64,000 nucleotides of DNA. Origin: Desulfobacterales bacterium. Its GTDB lineage: Bacteria; Desulfobacterota; Desulfobacteria; Desulfobacterales; Desulfobacteraceae. A program made the position numbers and the translations under genes. The notes under the pieces are model-generated. The model was not told where the DNA came from. It did no database searches and worked only from the letters and a program-made list of their open reading frames with translations. Each line of letters begins with the position of its first letter. Positions within the stretch are counted from its first letter, which is position 1. Where the stretch lies: assembly GCA_023143455.1 (NCBI GenBank), contig JAGLHT010000002.1, positions 1 to 64,000 of the forward strand, given 5' to 3'. Below are positions 27,192 through 35,685 of this stretch, one piece after another.

Positions 27192-29351
27192 TCAGCTAAA
27201 ATAGCCTTCAACCAAAATTTTAGTTTCGTTCTTAAGGGAATTTCTAACCTCCATAAGCTTAACACCATACATTGTTTCCTCAACAACCATTTGGGCTACT
27301 TGCCCCTTGATTATAGTACCTTTAGCAATTTGACCTTTCACTTTTATCACTGAATTTATAGGATTAAAAGAAGCCTCTTGCTTTGAAAGTAACAACTCTT
27401 TTCCAGCAGAAAGCCTTTCAATTTCATCTTCTATTTTTTTAATTTCAGGACTATTGTTTTCAATTTCCTTTTCAATTTGACTCGCTCTGGTTTCATGGTC
27501 ATGGTTCATCTTTTTAGTCACCTCAACTGTTGCCTTAAGCATGCCTGATTCTATATTAAACACTTCCTCAACATGAGCTTTTTGATGCTTAAGTTCTTTT
27601 AACTTATTTCCTTTCTCTTCAATCATCTTATCTATTTTTAAAGTTTTAGGATCAGATTTTTTACCAATTTGCAAGACAGATGGATTGGCTTCATTAAAAC
27701 CAACACTTCTCAAAATAATTCCATCAACAGCAATAATCTCTGAAGATATTATTTCAGAATTAGGGGCTATTAATTCTTTCCCTGTTTCTAATTTTGTATT
27801 TTGAATATTTTTTCTGACAATAATATCACCATCAGCAAAAATATTTGTTTGGTGAACCGTTTCAGAACCTGTGTTTTCAATTATTCCGATACTACCTTTT
27901 ACTTCAATATCACCTGTTGCATATATGTTCCCAAGGGCATCTCCTTGTAATATTAAATCATGGCAGAATAGCACTGCTTCTTTGCCTATTATGCCCTTTA
28001 TCTCCAAATTCATGGCTTTATAGGTATCTCCAGTTTCAGATTCAATGTTTTCAGAAATAATATGGGTTTGAGATTCTTCAGGAAGCGGCGAAACAATAAT
28101 AGCTTTTCCATTGTGAAGCAATGGGATGCCATCTATATCAGCAGTAAAAACTAAGTCATCCAATCTTACGCCTTTCCAACTATTAACAGGACATATTTTA
28201 ATGTCAGCAGGCTCAATGGATTGCCCCCAGACATCTTTACCTGGTTTTCCTTTTTTTCCAGGAATTATTTTAGCTAAAACATCACCTTTCTTAACTAAAG
28301 GGATTTCTTCATTTTTTACTTGTTCATCTGGCAAAACAAAATTTGTGTCAAATAAAAACTCAATTGATTCATCTTCACCTTCAACCGGAGGATAACCTTT
28401 TGCTATTACAATTTCTTCCTCTGCTTTCTTGTTAAATAGAAAATCCTCAATTGTTTTGTCATCAACAATTCCAAATTTAATACCGATCTGCTTTAGCCAA
28501 CTGAAAAAATCATACCATTTTATTTCTTCGGGCAGATCCTTAATCTTTGAAACATATGCTTCTAATCCGGTTTTTGGGACCCTGTATTTAAACAATTCAC
28601 CAAGTTTGTTACTTAATCTAATTTCAGTATTATATGTTGCTAACGCTTTTTCTAAATTCAGTCTTCTTTTCTCAAATTGTTTTTGCTCTTTTAAAATACT
28701 TATTGTGTCATCAGTTGACAACCCCGATGATTCCTCCAGAATTTCATGTAGATGTCTTCTTTTTTCCCCAAGCAGCAGCTCTCCCTGCTGTGCTGTTAAC
28801 GCCTCATTTAATTGATCTAAAGAGATCAATTCTCTTTTTAAAGCGATAACTCCAAATCTTTTATTTATGGCTTTTTTTTCAGCTTGAGAGGAACCAAGGT
28901 CATCTAACGCCTGGGCAAGCATATCGTCTTTGATTCTATCTTGTACAATTAATATGGCTGTACAGTTTCCCAAAGTAATCTGCTCTTTTTTAAGCAAACT
29001 CTCACTTATTTCTTTAGTTTGCTCTGTTCTTGAATAACAATCTTTTTGGAAATCCAATGCATCATTTATCGCTTCTCTTGTTGCAAAATCATTTGCAATC
29101 GCCAATTGACCGAATTCAATATCAAGTTCCTGGGTATCTAAATATTTTTTAAAAGCCAATAGAAAATCAATTTTTTTCTGAGAAAAGGTGTTCCCTTCCT
29201 TGAAAAAGTCTATAACAGAATAGGTCGGATCTTGTTCAACACGGTCTTTAAGCGTGGCTAAGATACTTTCCTCTTGTTGCGAACTGATAAGCATACATTT
29301 GACTGCCAACCGCACAACACTCTGATTAGAATTTTCACTGCTGATTGTCAT
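27192..29351 (-). CDS. FapA/DUF342 protein with N-terminal MshEN-like repeats
   Basis: A 719-residue soluble protein. Residues ~1-240 contain about four copies of a short helical motif of the form G.[IL]......[IT]...[IL]..AL..Q (for example FGQLAIANDFATREAINDALDFQ and FGVIALKRELISLDQLNEALTAQ), like the N-terminal module of type II secretion/MSHA ATPases. From ~300 follows the DUF342/FapA core: LVKKGDVLAKIIPGKKGKPGKDVWG, then a beta-helix-like region (GDIEVKGSIGI.., GDIIVRKNI..), then a helical coiled region and a C-terminal beta piece with IKGQVAQM. It lacks the receiver of its two relatives at 48-53 kb. It is bracketed by 35-bp direct repeats. FapA in Vibrio is linked to flagellation control; the role here is unknown. 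Confidence 0.88.
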   Translation of the reverse strand: MTISSENSNQSVVRLAVKCMLISSQQEESILATLKDRVEQDPTYSVIDFFKEGNTFSQKKIDFLLAFKKYLDTQELDIEFGQLAIANDFATREAINDALDFQKDCYSRTEQTKEISESLLKKEQITLGNCTAILIVQDRIKDDMLAQALDDLGSSQAEKKAINKRFGVIALKRELISLDQLNEALTAQQGELLLGEKRRHLHEILEESSGLSTDDTISILKEQKQFEKRRLNLEKALATYNTEIRLSNKLGELFKYRVPKTGLEAYVSKIKDLPEEIKWYDFFSWLKQIGIKFGIVDDKTIEDFLFNKKAEEEIVIAKGYPPVEGEDESIEFLFDTNFVLPDEQVKNEEIPLVKKGDVLAKIIPGKKGKPGKDVWGQSIEPADIKICPVNSWKGVRLDDLVFTADIDGIPLLHNGKAIIVSPLPEESQTHIISENIESETGDTYKAMNLEIKGIIGKEAVLFCHDLILQGDALGNIYATGDIEVKGSIGIIENTGSETVHQTNIFADGDIIVRKNIQNTKLETGKELIAPNSEIISSEIIAVDGIILRSVGFNEANPSVLQIGKKSDPKTLKIDKMIEEKGNKLKELKHQKAHVEEVFNIESGMLKATVEVTKKMNHDHETRASQIEKEIENNSPEIKKIEDEIERLSAGKELLLSKQEASFNPINSVIKVKGQIAKGTIIKGQVAQMVVEETMYGVKLMEVRNSLKNETKILVEGYFS

Positions 29352-29362
29352 ATCTTGTATAT

Positions 29363-29397
29363 TTTATTACAAATTTTTAATCTTGGCAATTTGTTTT
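29363..29397. repeat. 35-bp direct repeat, proximal copy overlapping a gene 3' end
   Basis: Direct copy of 27128-27162 (33 of 35 identical). It covers the last nine or so codons and the stop of the radical SAM gene (KQIAKIKNL) and 12 bases before the FapA start. Confidence 0.85.
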
Positions 29398-30713
29398 GTT
29401 GGGTTTTTTTCAGAAACACAAGGGAAAAGATTATTGTTGGTAAATACTGGGTTTGCTTCTAAATCATACTTTGAATATTTTTTTGCTTTTTCCCACATCT
29501 TTGTATGGGGAATGGGGGTGTAATATGCAAGCGTGGGCTGGATTCCATTTTTTTTTACTTTAAGAAATGAATTTTTTACATTATCAAGACTCTGCCCCGG
29601 AAGTCCGCACAAAAGATATGCTCCTACCTGGGATGCTTTAAATCCAGCGTTTTTAAGATTTGTAACTGCTGCATAAAACTCTTTTTCTTTTACTTTTTTA
29701 TCAAATTGTCTATCTTTAAAGTCTATTGTTTCAAGACCAAGTCTAATTGATTTAAAACCTGATTTAAACAACAATTCAGAAGTTTTTTTGGTTATTTCTT
29801 TAACATGAACGGCATTAGGAGTATGAAACCATGGCTCCATGTTTGAATCAATTATTTTCTCAAAAAGAGAGTGAGCATAGTTTTCGCCATTAATAAGAAG
29901 TGCATCATCATAAAAGGCAAAATTTTTCACTTTATGTTTATAATACCAATGTTCTATTTCATTAAAGACAGATTCAGGCGAACGGCGAATAAATTGTGGG
30001 GAAAGATAGGATGAGGCACAATAATCACAGTCAAAGGGACAACCGATTGAAGTTAAAATTGGAACATGGGCAATTTTATTTTGCAAATCAAAAGCAGGAT
30101 ATGGAAGGTCATCAAGGCTGTCTCGATCATCAATATCATACTCAAACCCCATATCAAACCGAGTATAATCTTTAATAATTGTATTTAAATTCTTAAACCC
30201 TGAACCTGTTACCACAAAATCAGCCATTGAATGCTTTTGGGCATGTTCACTGCACAAGGTTGCATATATCCCGCCAAGGACCACTGGCACATATGGGAAT
30301 ATCTGTTTTATTATACTAATTGTCTCTTTTACACCTGCTGCCCAGTATGTCATAAGTGATGTGACAAAAATAAGATCTACTTTCTTAAGCGCTTTAAGCT
30401 TTTCAAGATCTCCTCGCAACCAATCAGGTTCAATACCATACCTTGAATAACGCTGGTGGATATTTTCAATGCCTTTTGGCAAACCAATTATTTTTTTCCG
30501 ATATGGTCCTCTTCCATCCCAGAAGATTTTTTGCTTATTTTTTTCTTTTGGATGGAATCTATCAAGGCAATCTATAAAAGTTACGTTAATGCCATGCTTT
30601 CTTAAAACTGCTGCGATCTGCAGGAGCCCTAAAGGTTTAGCCCAGAAATCAAATGCTGCAAAATCATGGATAAAGGGATTAACACACAGGATATTTGGTG
30701 GTTTTGAACTCAC
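29367..30713 (-). CDS. B12-binding-domain radical SAM protein
   Basis: A 448-residue protein with an N-terminal cobalamin-binding-like Rossmann domain (~5-190; NILCVNPF, LLQIAAVLRKHG, PVVLGGIYATL) and a radical SAM domain with the cluster motif GCPFDCDYC near residue 218. It starts with GTG immediately after the ahbB-like stop codon (0 bp), so translation is probably coupled. Class-B radical SAM enzymes of this layout perform methylations or ring rearrangements; the substrate is unknown. The pairing with a siroheme-decarboxylase-like protein suggests a tetrapyrrole, as inference. The 3' end is part of a direct repeat. Confidence 0.88.
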   Translation of the reverse strand: MSSKPPNILCVNPFIHDFAAFDFWAKPLGLLQIAAVLRKHGINVTFIDCLDRFHPKEKNKQKIFWDGRGPYRKKIIGLPKGIENIHQRYSRYGIEPDWLRGDLEKLKALKKVDLIFVTSLMTYWAAGVKETISIIKQIFPYVPVVLGGIYATLCSEHAQKHSMADFVVTGSGFKNLNTIIKDYTRFDMGFEYDIDDRDSLDDLPYPAFDLQNKIAHVPILTSIGCPFDCDYCASSYLSPQFIRRSPESVFNEIEHWYYKHKVKNFAFYDDALLINGENYAHSLFEKIIDSNMEPWFHTPNAVHVKEITKKTSELLFKSGFKSIRLGLETIDFKDRQFDKKVKEKEFYAAVTNLKNAGFKASQVGAYLLCGLPGQSLDNVKNSFLKVKKNGIQPTLAYYTPIPHTKMWEKAKKYSKYDLEANPVFTNNNLFPCVSEKNPTKQIAKIKNL

Positions 30714-31193
30714 TTATTCAAAATATTTCATGGATGTTTTTTTAAGTTCTTTTTTGCTGAAAAGGATGGCATATTTATCAATATTCACAGCAATGGATAT
30801 TTTTTTTACAATTGTATAACACTCTTTTTCATCAGCAGCATGCACCATTGTATAAAGGTTATAATCCCATCCTGGCACAGGGTTTCTTCTATAACAGTGG
30901 GAAACTTCATTAAAAGATGCCATTATTTTTCCTGTTTCAATTGCTTTTTGTTCATCAACAATCCATGCGACCATTGCATTGGCATTAAATCCTGAATTTT
31001 GATGTTTCAAGGTTGCACCAAAGCGCCGAATCAAACCTCTGTCATTTAGGTTGTTCATTATTTTTAAAAATTGTCCTTCGGTTATTCCAATCTCCTTTGC
31101 AAGTTTTAAATATGGACGTTCTATTACAGGGATATCACCCTGGAGTGATGCAATTACTTTTTTTTCAAGTTGAGTTAGCTGTTTAGTTTCCAT
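30714..31193 (-). CDS. ahbB: siroheme decarboxylase subunit, AhbB-like (AsnC/Lrp fold)
   Basis: A 159-residue protein with the two-part Lrp/AsnC layout used by siroheme decarboxylase: a winged helix (~10-60, including GLIRRFGATLKHQNSGFNANAM) and a ligand-binding domain with VSHCYRRNPVPGWDYNLYTMVHA. The SHCY..P and YNL.TM.H pieces resemble AhbB rather than AhbA, whose equivalent reads more like T-N-Y..NVWFT. AhbA and AhbB act together to convert siroheme to didecarboxysiroheme in sulfate reducers; no ahbA, ahbC or ahbD is adjacent. A transcriptional regulator of the same fold is the alternative. Confidence 0.8.
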   Translation of the reverse strand: METKQLTQLEKKVIASLQGDIPVIERPYLKLAKEIGITEGQFLKIMNNLNDRGLIRRFGATLKHQNSGFNANAMVAWIVDEQKAIETGKIMASFNEVSHCYRRNPVPGWDYNLYTMVHAADEKECYTIVKKISIAVNIDKYAILFSKKELKKTSMKYFE

Positions 31194-31237
31194 GGTTCAA
31201 TTTTTTAAATTTTTATGCTGTAATTGTCAAGCCTTAA

Positions 31238-31840
31238 TTATAATTCTCTTTTTTGCATCAAACATATCCATGCCCTTGGCGGAATTTTCCTTTTTGATTG
31301 AAAAAAACCTGACGCAATAAATTGTATTTCAAAAAAAGGTTCTACTGCGGCAACAATATCTTTTACACTTCTTTGAGGAGGTCCATCACCTCCACGTTTC
31401 TCATCTATATTCCCTATAAGACTGAACCATTTACCTTCTTTTGATAAATGCATTGCTGCATTTTCAGCAAATACTGCCCTGTCATAATCATTATCAAACG
31501 AATGAAAGCACCCGCGATCGAAAACAAAACCAAAGGGATGGCCCTTAACTTTATCTTTTAAAAAATCATTCTCTGTAAAAGTAATATCAACATTGTTTTT
31601 TTTGGCATTTTCTTTTGCTATCTTGATTGCAGTGCTTGAAAAATCAGTTCCTGTAACTTCAAATCCATTTTTTGCAAGCCAGATACAATTTTGCCCGGTA
31701 CCGCATCCAACATCAAGAACTTTTTTGTTTATTATCCGTTTTTTCGTAACAAGATTGACCAGGTTTGAATCTGGTCTGTCATTGTCCCATGGCATATCAT
31801 TTGACTTATATCTTTCTTCAAAATAGTTTTTATCTTTCAT
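31238..31840 (-). CDS. class I SAM-dependent methyltransferase
   Basis: A 200-residue Rossmann-fold methyltransferase. The SAM-binding motif is VLDVGCGTGQNCIWLAKNG, the acidic motif II reads EVTGTDFS, and the start YFEERYKSNDMPWDNDRPD resembles thiopurine/tellurite-type methyltransferases (TPMT/TehB-like). A GPPQRS segment near 150 is typical of a small-molecule thiol or metalloid methylating group. Substrate uncertain. It lies 24 bp after mtnA and 44 bp before the ahbB-like gene in one minus-strand run, so it may share their transcript. Confidence 0.8.
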   Translation of the reverse strand: MKDKNYFEERYKSNDMPWDNDRPDSNLVNLVTKKRIINKKVLDVGCGTGQNCIWLAKNGFEVTGTDFSSTAIKIAKENAKKNNVDITFTENDFLKDKVKGHPFGFVFDRGCFHSFDNDYDRAVFAENAAMHLSKEGKWFSLIGNIDEKRGGDGPPQRSVKDIVAAVEPFFEIQFIASGFFQSKRKIPPRAWICLMQKREL

Positions 31841-31864
31841 GTTTTATCTCCACTATCCTGTCTG

Positions 31865-32971
31865 TTAAGTTTTTTCAGGGAAAAGTGATAATATACCCTG
31901 TTCAGATGCCTCACAAATTCCACGTTCTGTAATAAAACCTGTTACAAGTGAAGAAGGTGTTACATCAAAGGCAGGGTTTAAAGCCTTGCTTTCTTCAGGC
32001 GGAACAAGAACACTCGTAATAACACCATTTTTATCTTTTCCCTGAACATATCTTATCTCATCAGGATCACGTTCTTCAATTGGGATTTCTTTGATACCAT
32101 CTCTTTTTTCCCAGTCAAAAGTACTTGAGGGTAGAGCAACGTAGAAAGGAATATTATTATCTTTTGCAGCAAGAGCTTTAAGATATGTTCCAATTTTATT
32201 AGCCACGTCTCCTGTATATGTTGTTCTATCACTGCCTACAATCACAATATCAACTAAACCGTGCTGCATGAGATGTCCACCTGCATTATCCGTGATAACA
32301 GTATTTTTAATACCATGCTTAGATAGTTCCCAGGCAGTTAACCTTGCCCCCTGATTTAAGGGTCTTGTTTCATCAACCCACACATGGATATCAATCCCTT
32401 TGTCAAAGGCTTTATACATAGGTGCAGTTGCAGTTCCCCATTCGACACAGGCAAGCCAGCCAGCATTACAATGAGTCAGTATATTAATAATTTCACCATT
32501 TTTCTTTTTACTGATTTCATCAATAAGCTTTACACCGAAATCTCCAATCTTACTGCAATTATCTGCTTCGAATTCAGTTATTTTAATTGCTTCTTGTTTT
32601 GCAGTTTCTAATCGTTCAATAAAGGTTTCTTTTTTAAGTATTATTTCTAGAACTTTTTCTACGGCCCATGTAAGGTTCACAGCAGTCGGCCTTGAATTTT
32701 TCAGTTCCTCACAATCATTGATAAGTATTTCGTTATTTTCTGATTTCTCTTTAAGATTTTTTATAATAACATATACACCCCAAGCTCCGGTTGCTCCAAT
32801 TAAAGGTGCTCCTCTTACAAACATATCTTGGATGGCATAAATAGTCTTTTTAAGATCAATTAAATCTTCAATGACAAATTCATGGGGCAGTTGTCTTTGA
32901 TCTATTACCTGAACCATTTCTTTTTCTTCATTAAACCAGATAGGTCTTATATTTTTTCCATCAACATTCAT
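31865..32971 (-). CDS. mtnA: methylthioribose-1-phosphate isomerase MtnA
   Basis: Converts 5-methylthioribose 1-phosphate to 5-methylthioribulose 1-phosphate in methionine salvage. The 368 residues and motifs fit MtnA rather than the eIF2B subunits: VRGAPLIGATGAWGVY, the catalytic cysteine in ILTHCNAGWLA and the catalytic aspartate in TYTGDVANKIGTY. It is divergent from mtnP, which produces its substrate, across a 127-bp gap. The later salvage genes mtnB, mtnC and mtnD are not here, so the pathway may continue by an aldolase shunt or stop as an overflow product. Confidence 0.95.
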   Translation of the reverse strand: MNVDGKNIRPIWFNEEKEMVQVIDQRQLPHEFVIEDLIDLKKTIYAIQDMFVRGAPLIGATGAWGVYVIIKNLKEKSENNEILINDCEELKNSRPTAVNLTWAVEKVLEIILKKETFIERLETAKQEAIKITEFEADNCSKIGDFGVKLIDEISKKKNGEIINILTHCNAGWLACVEWGTATAPMYKAFDKGIDIHVWVDETRPLNQGARLTAWELSKHGIKNTVITDNAGGHLMQHGLVDIVIVGSDRTTYTGDVANKIGTYLKALAAKDNNIPFYVALPSSTFDWEKRDGIKEIPIEERDPDEIRYVQGKDKNGVITSVLVPPEESKALNPAFDVTPSSLVTGFITERGICEASEQGILSLFPEKT

Positions 32972-33098
32972 AGTTTATTCCTTTTGTTTTAAGCTTAATC
33001 TTGATTAGAAAATCCAATTATGTTAGGCACTTTATGTTAAGTGTTTATAAAGTTTATTATTAATTTATGATAATTATCAGAGGAGTAAAAAGAAAACA

Positions 33099-33848
33099 AT
33101 GATAAAAGTTGGAATTATTGGAGGGTCTGGACTTGATGATCCAGACATATTAAAAAACTCTGAGGAAATTGATTGCGATACTAAATATGGAAAACCATCT
33201 TCTCCATTAGCAATCGGAAAAATAAATAATGTTGATACTGTTATTATAGCAAGACATGGCAAAAAACATCAGTTTAGCCCTACACAGGTTAATAATCAGG
33301 CTAACATTGCTGCTTTAAAAGATGCCGGTGTTACCCATATACTTGCAACAACCGCTTGTGGAAGTTTAAGGCAAGAAATTGATCGTGGTGATCTTGTAGT
33401 TCTTGATCAATTTATAGATTTCACAAGATTTAGAAAGAACACTTTTCATTCTTCATTTGAAGAAGGAGCAGGTCATACAGGTATGGCTAAACCATTTGAT
33501 AGTGATTTAAGAAAGCATCTCTATGACGTTGCTGTTAGCGAGAACTTAAAGGTTCACAAAACCGGATGTGTGGTTACCATTGAAGGACCACGGTTTTCAA
33601 CAATAGCAGAATCAAAAATGTTCAGGTTATGGGGAGCAGATGTAATAAATATGTCCACAGCTCCAGAAGCTATGCTTGCATGCGAAGCAGCAATTCCATA
33701 TGCTGCTGTCGCTATGTCAACTGATTACGATTGCTGGAAAGAAGATGAAAAACCTGTTACGTGGGATGAAATATTAAAAGTATTTAATAAAAATGCAAGT
33801 AATGTTAAAAACCTGATTATAAAAACAATAACCAAATTGGCTGATTAA
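33099..33848 (+). CDS. mtnP: S-methyl-5'-thioadenosine phosphorylase
   Basis: Phosphorolyses methylthioadenosine to adenine and 5-methylthioribose 1-phosphate. The 249 residues carry the purine phosphorylase start IGGSGLDD, RHGKKHQFSPTQVN, the GPRFST phosphate/ribose motif, NMSTAPEAMLACE, and STDYDCW, whose aspartates mark 6-aminopurine (methylthioadenosine) specificity over inosine/guanosine. apt follows 43 bp later and takes up the adenine; mtnA, divergent, takes the sugar phosphate. An MTAP-related enzyme using 5'-deoxyadenosine as well is possible, which would suit a radical SAM-rich cell. Confidence 0.93.
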   Translation: MIKVGIIGGSGLDDPDILKNSEEIDCDTKYGKPSSPLAIGKINNVDTVIIARHGKKHQFSPTQVNNQANIAALKDAGVTHILATTACGSLRQEIDRGDLVVLDQFIDFTRFRKNTFHSSFEEGAGHTGMAKPFDSDLRKHLYDVAVSENLKVHKTGCVVTIEGPRFSTIAESKMFRLWGADVINMSTAPEAMLACEAAIPYAAVAMSTDYDCWKEDEKPVTWDEILKVFNKNASNVKNLIIKTITKLAD

Positions 33849-33891
33849 TTTAGCCTTTCCAAATAAAAGAACATACTAAATTGAGGTGAAA

Positions 33892-34413
33892 ATGAATTTA
33901 AAAGCAACTATCAGAAGCATTCCTGACTGGCCAATTAAAGGTGTTATATTTAGAGATCTAACTACGTTAATGCAAGATCCAGATGCGTTCAGAGAATCAT
34001 GTGACGTTTTATATGAGAGATATAAAGGTCAAAGTATTGATAAAATTGTAGGTATTGATGCAAGAGGATTTGTTTTTGGTGCTGTACTTGCCTATAAGCT
34101 TGGAATTGGTTTTGTTCCGGTACGTAAAAAAGGTAAATTACCTTATAAGACCATCGAGGAAACCTATATCCTTGAATATGGTGAAGATACACTTGAAATT
34201 CATGAAGATGCCCTTGATAAAGGTGATAAAGTGATTGTTGTAGATGATTTGATTGCAACTGGTGGAACTGTTGGTGCTACGGTAAGCTTAGTTGAAAAAT
34301 TGGGCGCCCAAATTCTAGAATGTGCCTTTATTGTAGAATTGCCAGATCTTAAAGGCAGAGATAAGATAAAAAATTGCAAAGTGTTCTCAATTACCAAATT
34401 TGAAGGTGAATAA
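33892..34413 (+). CDS. apt: adenine phosphoribosyltransferase
   Basis: Converts adenine and PRPP to AMP. The 173 residues carry the family start IRSIPDWPIKGVIFRDLTTLM, DARGFVFGA, the hood RKKGKLPYKT and the PRPP motif VIVVDDLIATGGT. ATG 33892 is chosen because GAGG at 33883-33886 is ideally spaced; an in-frame GTG at 33886 overlaps that site. It follows mtnP and is probably in its operon, recycling the adenine released there. Confidence 0.95.
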   Translation: MNLKATIRSIPDWPIKGVIFRDLTTLMQDPDAFRESCDVLYERYKGQSIDKIVGIDARGFVFGAVLAYKLGIGFVPVRKKGKLPYKTIEETYILEYGEDTLEIHEDALDKGDKVIVVDDLIATGGTVGATVSLVEKLGAQILECAFIVELPDLKGRDKIKNCKVFSITKFEGE

Positions 34414-34531
34414 GTAAATCTTATTTAAAACCTTTTGGGATAGCCCTGTAATGATCATCAATTGGGTATATGTTTGAATCAGTTTAAAAAGTATTGATTC
34501 TTCCGTTGGGACATAAATCAATCTTTCCTGA

Positions 34532-34567
34532 GGAAAAAGGCCAGGACAACATACCTGACCTTTTTCC
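34532..34567. terminator. bidirectional terminator between apt and cobT
   Basis: A 14-bp stem with one mismatch (34532-34545 with 34554-34567), an 8-base loop, and A-run/T-run symmetry (AAAAAGG..CCTTTTT). It lies between the convergent apt and cobT genes and can serve both. Confidence 0.75.
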
Positions 34568-34582
34568 CAAGACTGATTCTAT

Positions 34583-35665
34583 TTAATTGTCAAGTTGCGC
34601 ATTGATTATAGCTACTTCCTCAAAAGTTTTGATATCAGCAAGAACTCTTGTAGACGCATCAATAAGTTCAAAAGCAAGTGCTGCGCCTGTGCCTTCACCC
34701 AGTCTGAATCCTATATCTAAAAGAGGTTCTAATTCAAGTCTTTCATGCATAAATTTATGCCCCACTTCAACAGACCGATGGCTAGCGAATAAATATTGTT
34801 TTGCTAAAGGCGCAAGCTCACATGCTATTAAGGCACCAGCGGTAGATATCAAGCCATCGCACACAACAGGGATTCCTGCAGCTACAGCCCCAATCACAAG
34901 ACCTGCAAGCCCTCCGATTTCAAAGCCTCCAACTTTTGATAAAACATCAATGGGGTCACTTGCTGCAACCTTTGGGTCTGTGAGCTTATGGAGTACAAGG
35001 CTTTGTTCAATCACTCTTATTTTATTTAAAAGCATTTCATCATCAATACCTGTGCCACGCCCTGTAAGTTTTTCAGGTGCAATACCTGAAAACGCAGCTA
35101 TTATTGCAGATGAAGGTGTTGTATTACCTATTCCCATATCTCCTGTTCCAAGAATATCAACCGGTCCTTGTTCAAGCAGTTCTTTTACAATATCTATTCC
35201 TGCGTTAATTGATGCCACTGCTTCTTCTCTTGACATTGCAGGTTCTTTGACAAAATTTGAGGTTCCTTTTCTAACTTTTTTGTGGAATATATCAAGATCC
35301 GAAGCAAAATCAAAGTTCACACCAAAATCTGCAACTTTAACATCTGCATTTGCATGCTTTGCCAGCACATTAATTGAAGCACCTTTATTTACAAAGTTTA
35401 CCACCATCTGGGGAGTAACTTCTGATGGGAAAAGACTTACACCCTCTGCAACAACACCATGATCTCCGGCACAGGTAACAATAATCTTTTTGTTAAGGTT
35501 TACATCAAGCACACCTTTTATTGATGCCATTTTTGCTCCGACATGCTCAAGCATTCCAAGGCTTCCTGCTGGACGTGCCTGCTCAGCAAGGCGAGCATAT
35601 GCTTTTTTTTCAACTTCTTTATCAGTTTCTTTAATTTTTGCAATCTCTTGTTTCAATTTTTCCAT
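34583..35665 (-). CDS. cobT: nicotinate-nucleotide--dimethylbenzimidazole phosphoribosyltransferase CobT
   Basis: Activates the lower-ligand base of cobalamin to its alpha-ribotide. The 360 residues carry CobT motifs: RPAGSLGMLE, CAGDHGVVAEGVSLFP, GDMGIGNTT, GRGTGIDDE and the C-terminal catalytic glutamate stretch RLGEGTGAALA. It follows a ThiC/BzaF-like mini-gene by 20 bp behind a cobalamin riboswitch, so it is expected to be shut off when cobalamin is plentiful. It completes the cobU-cobS-cbiB-cobD set encoded 25 kb away. Confidence 0.96.
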   Translation of the reverse strand: MEKLKQEIAKIKETDKEVEKKAYARLAEQARPAGSLGMLEHVGAKMASIKGVLDVNLNKKIIVTCAGDHGVVAEGVSLFPSEVTPQMVVNFVNKGASINVLAKHANADVKVADFGVNFDFASDLDIFHKKVRKGTSNFVKEPAMSREEAVASINAGIDIVKELLEQGPVDILGTGDMGIGNTTPSSAIIAAFSGIAPEKLTGRGTGIDDEMLLNKIRVIEQSLVLHKLTDPKVAASDPIDVLSKVGGFEIGGLAGLVIGAVAAGIPVVCDGLISTAGALIACELAPLAKQYLFASHRSVEVGHKFMHERLELEPLLDIGFRLGEGTGAALAFELIDASTRVLADIKTFEEVAIINAQLDN

Positions 35666-35685
35666 GTTTAATTATTCTCCTGTTT

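Noticed and set aside
27128-29397. Insertion sequence with terminal inverted repeats around the 719-residue FapA gene
   Set aside because: The repeats are direct, not inverted, and no transposase is encoded between them.
34587-35462. Long 291-codon frame on the plus strand
   Set aside because: Fully antisense to cobT, serine/proline-rich low-complexity translation typical of a shadow frame.
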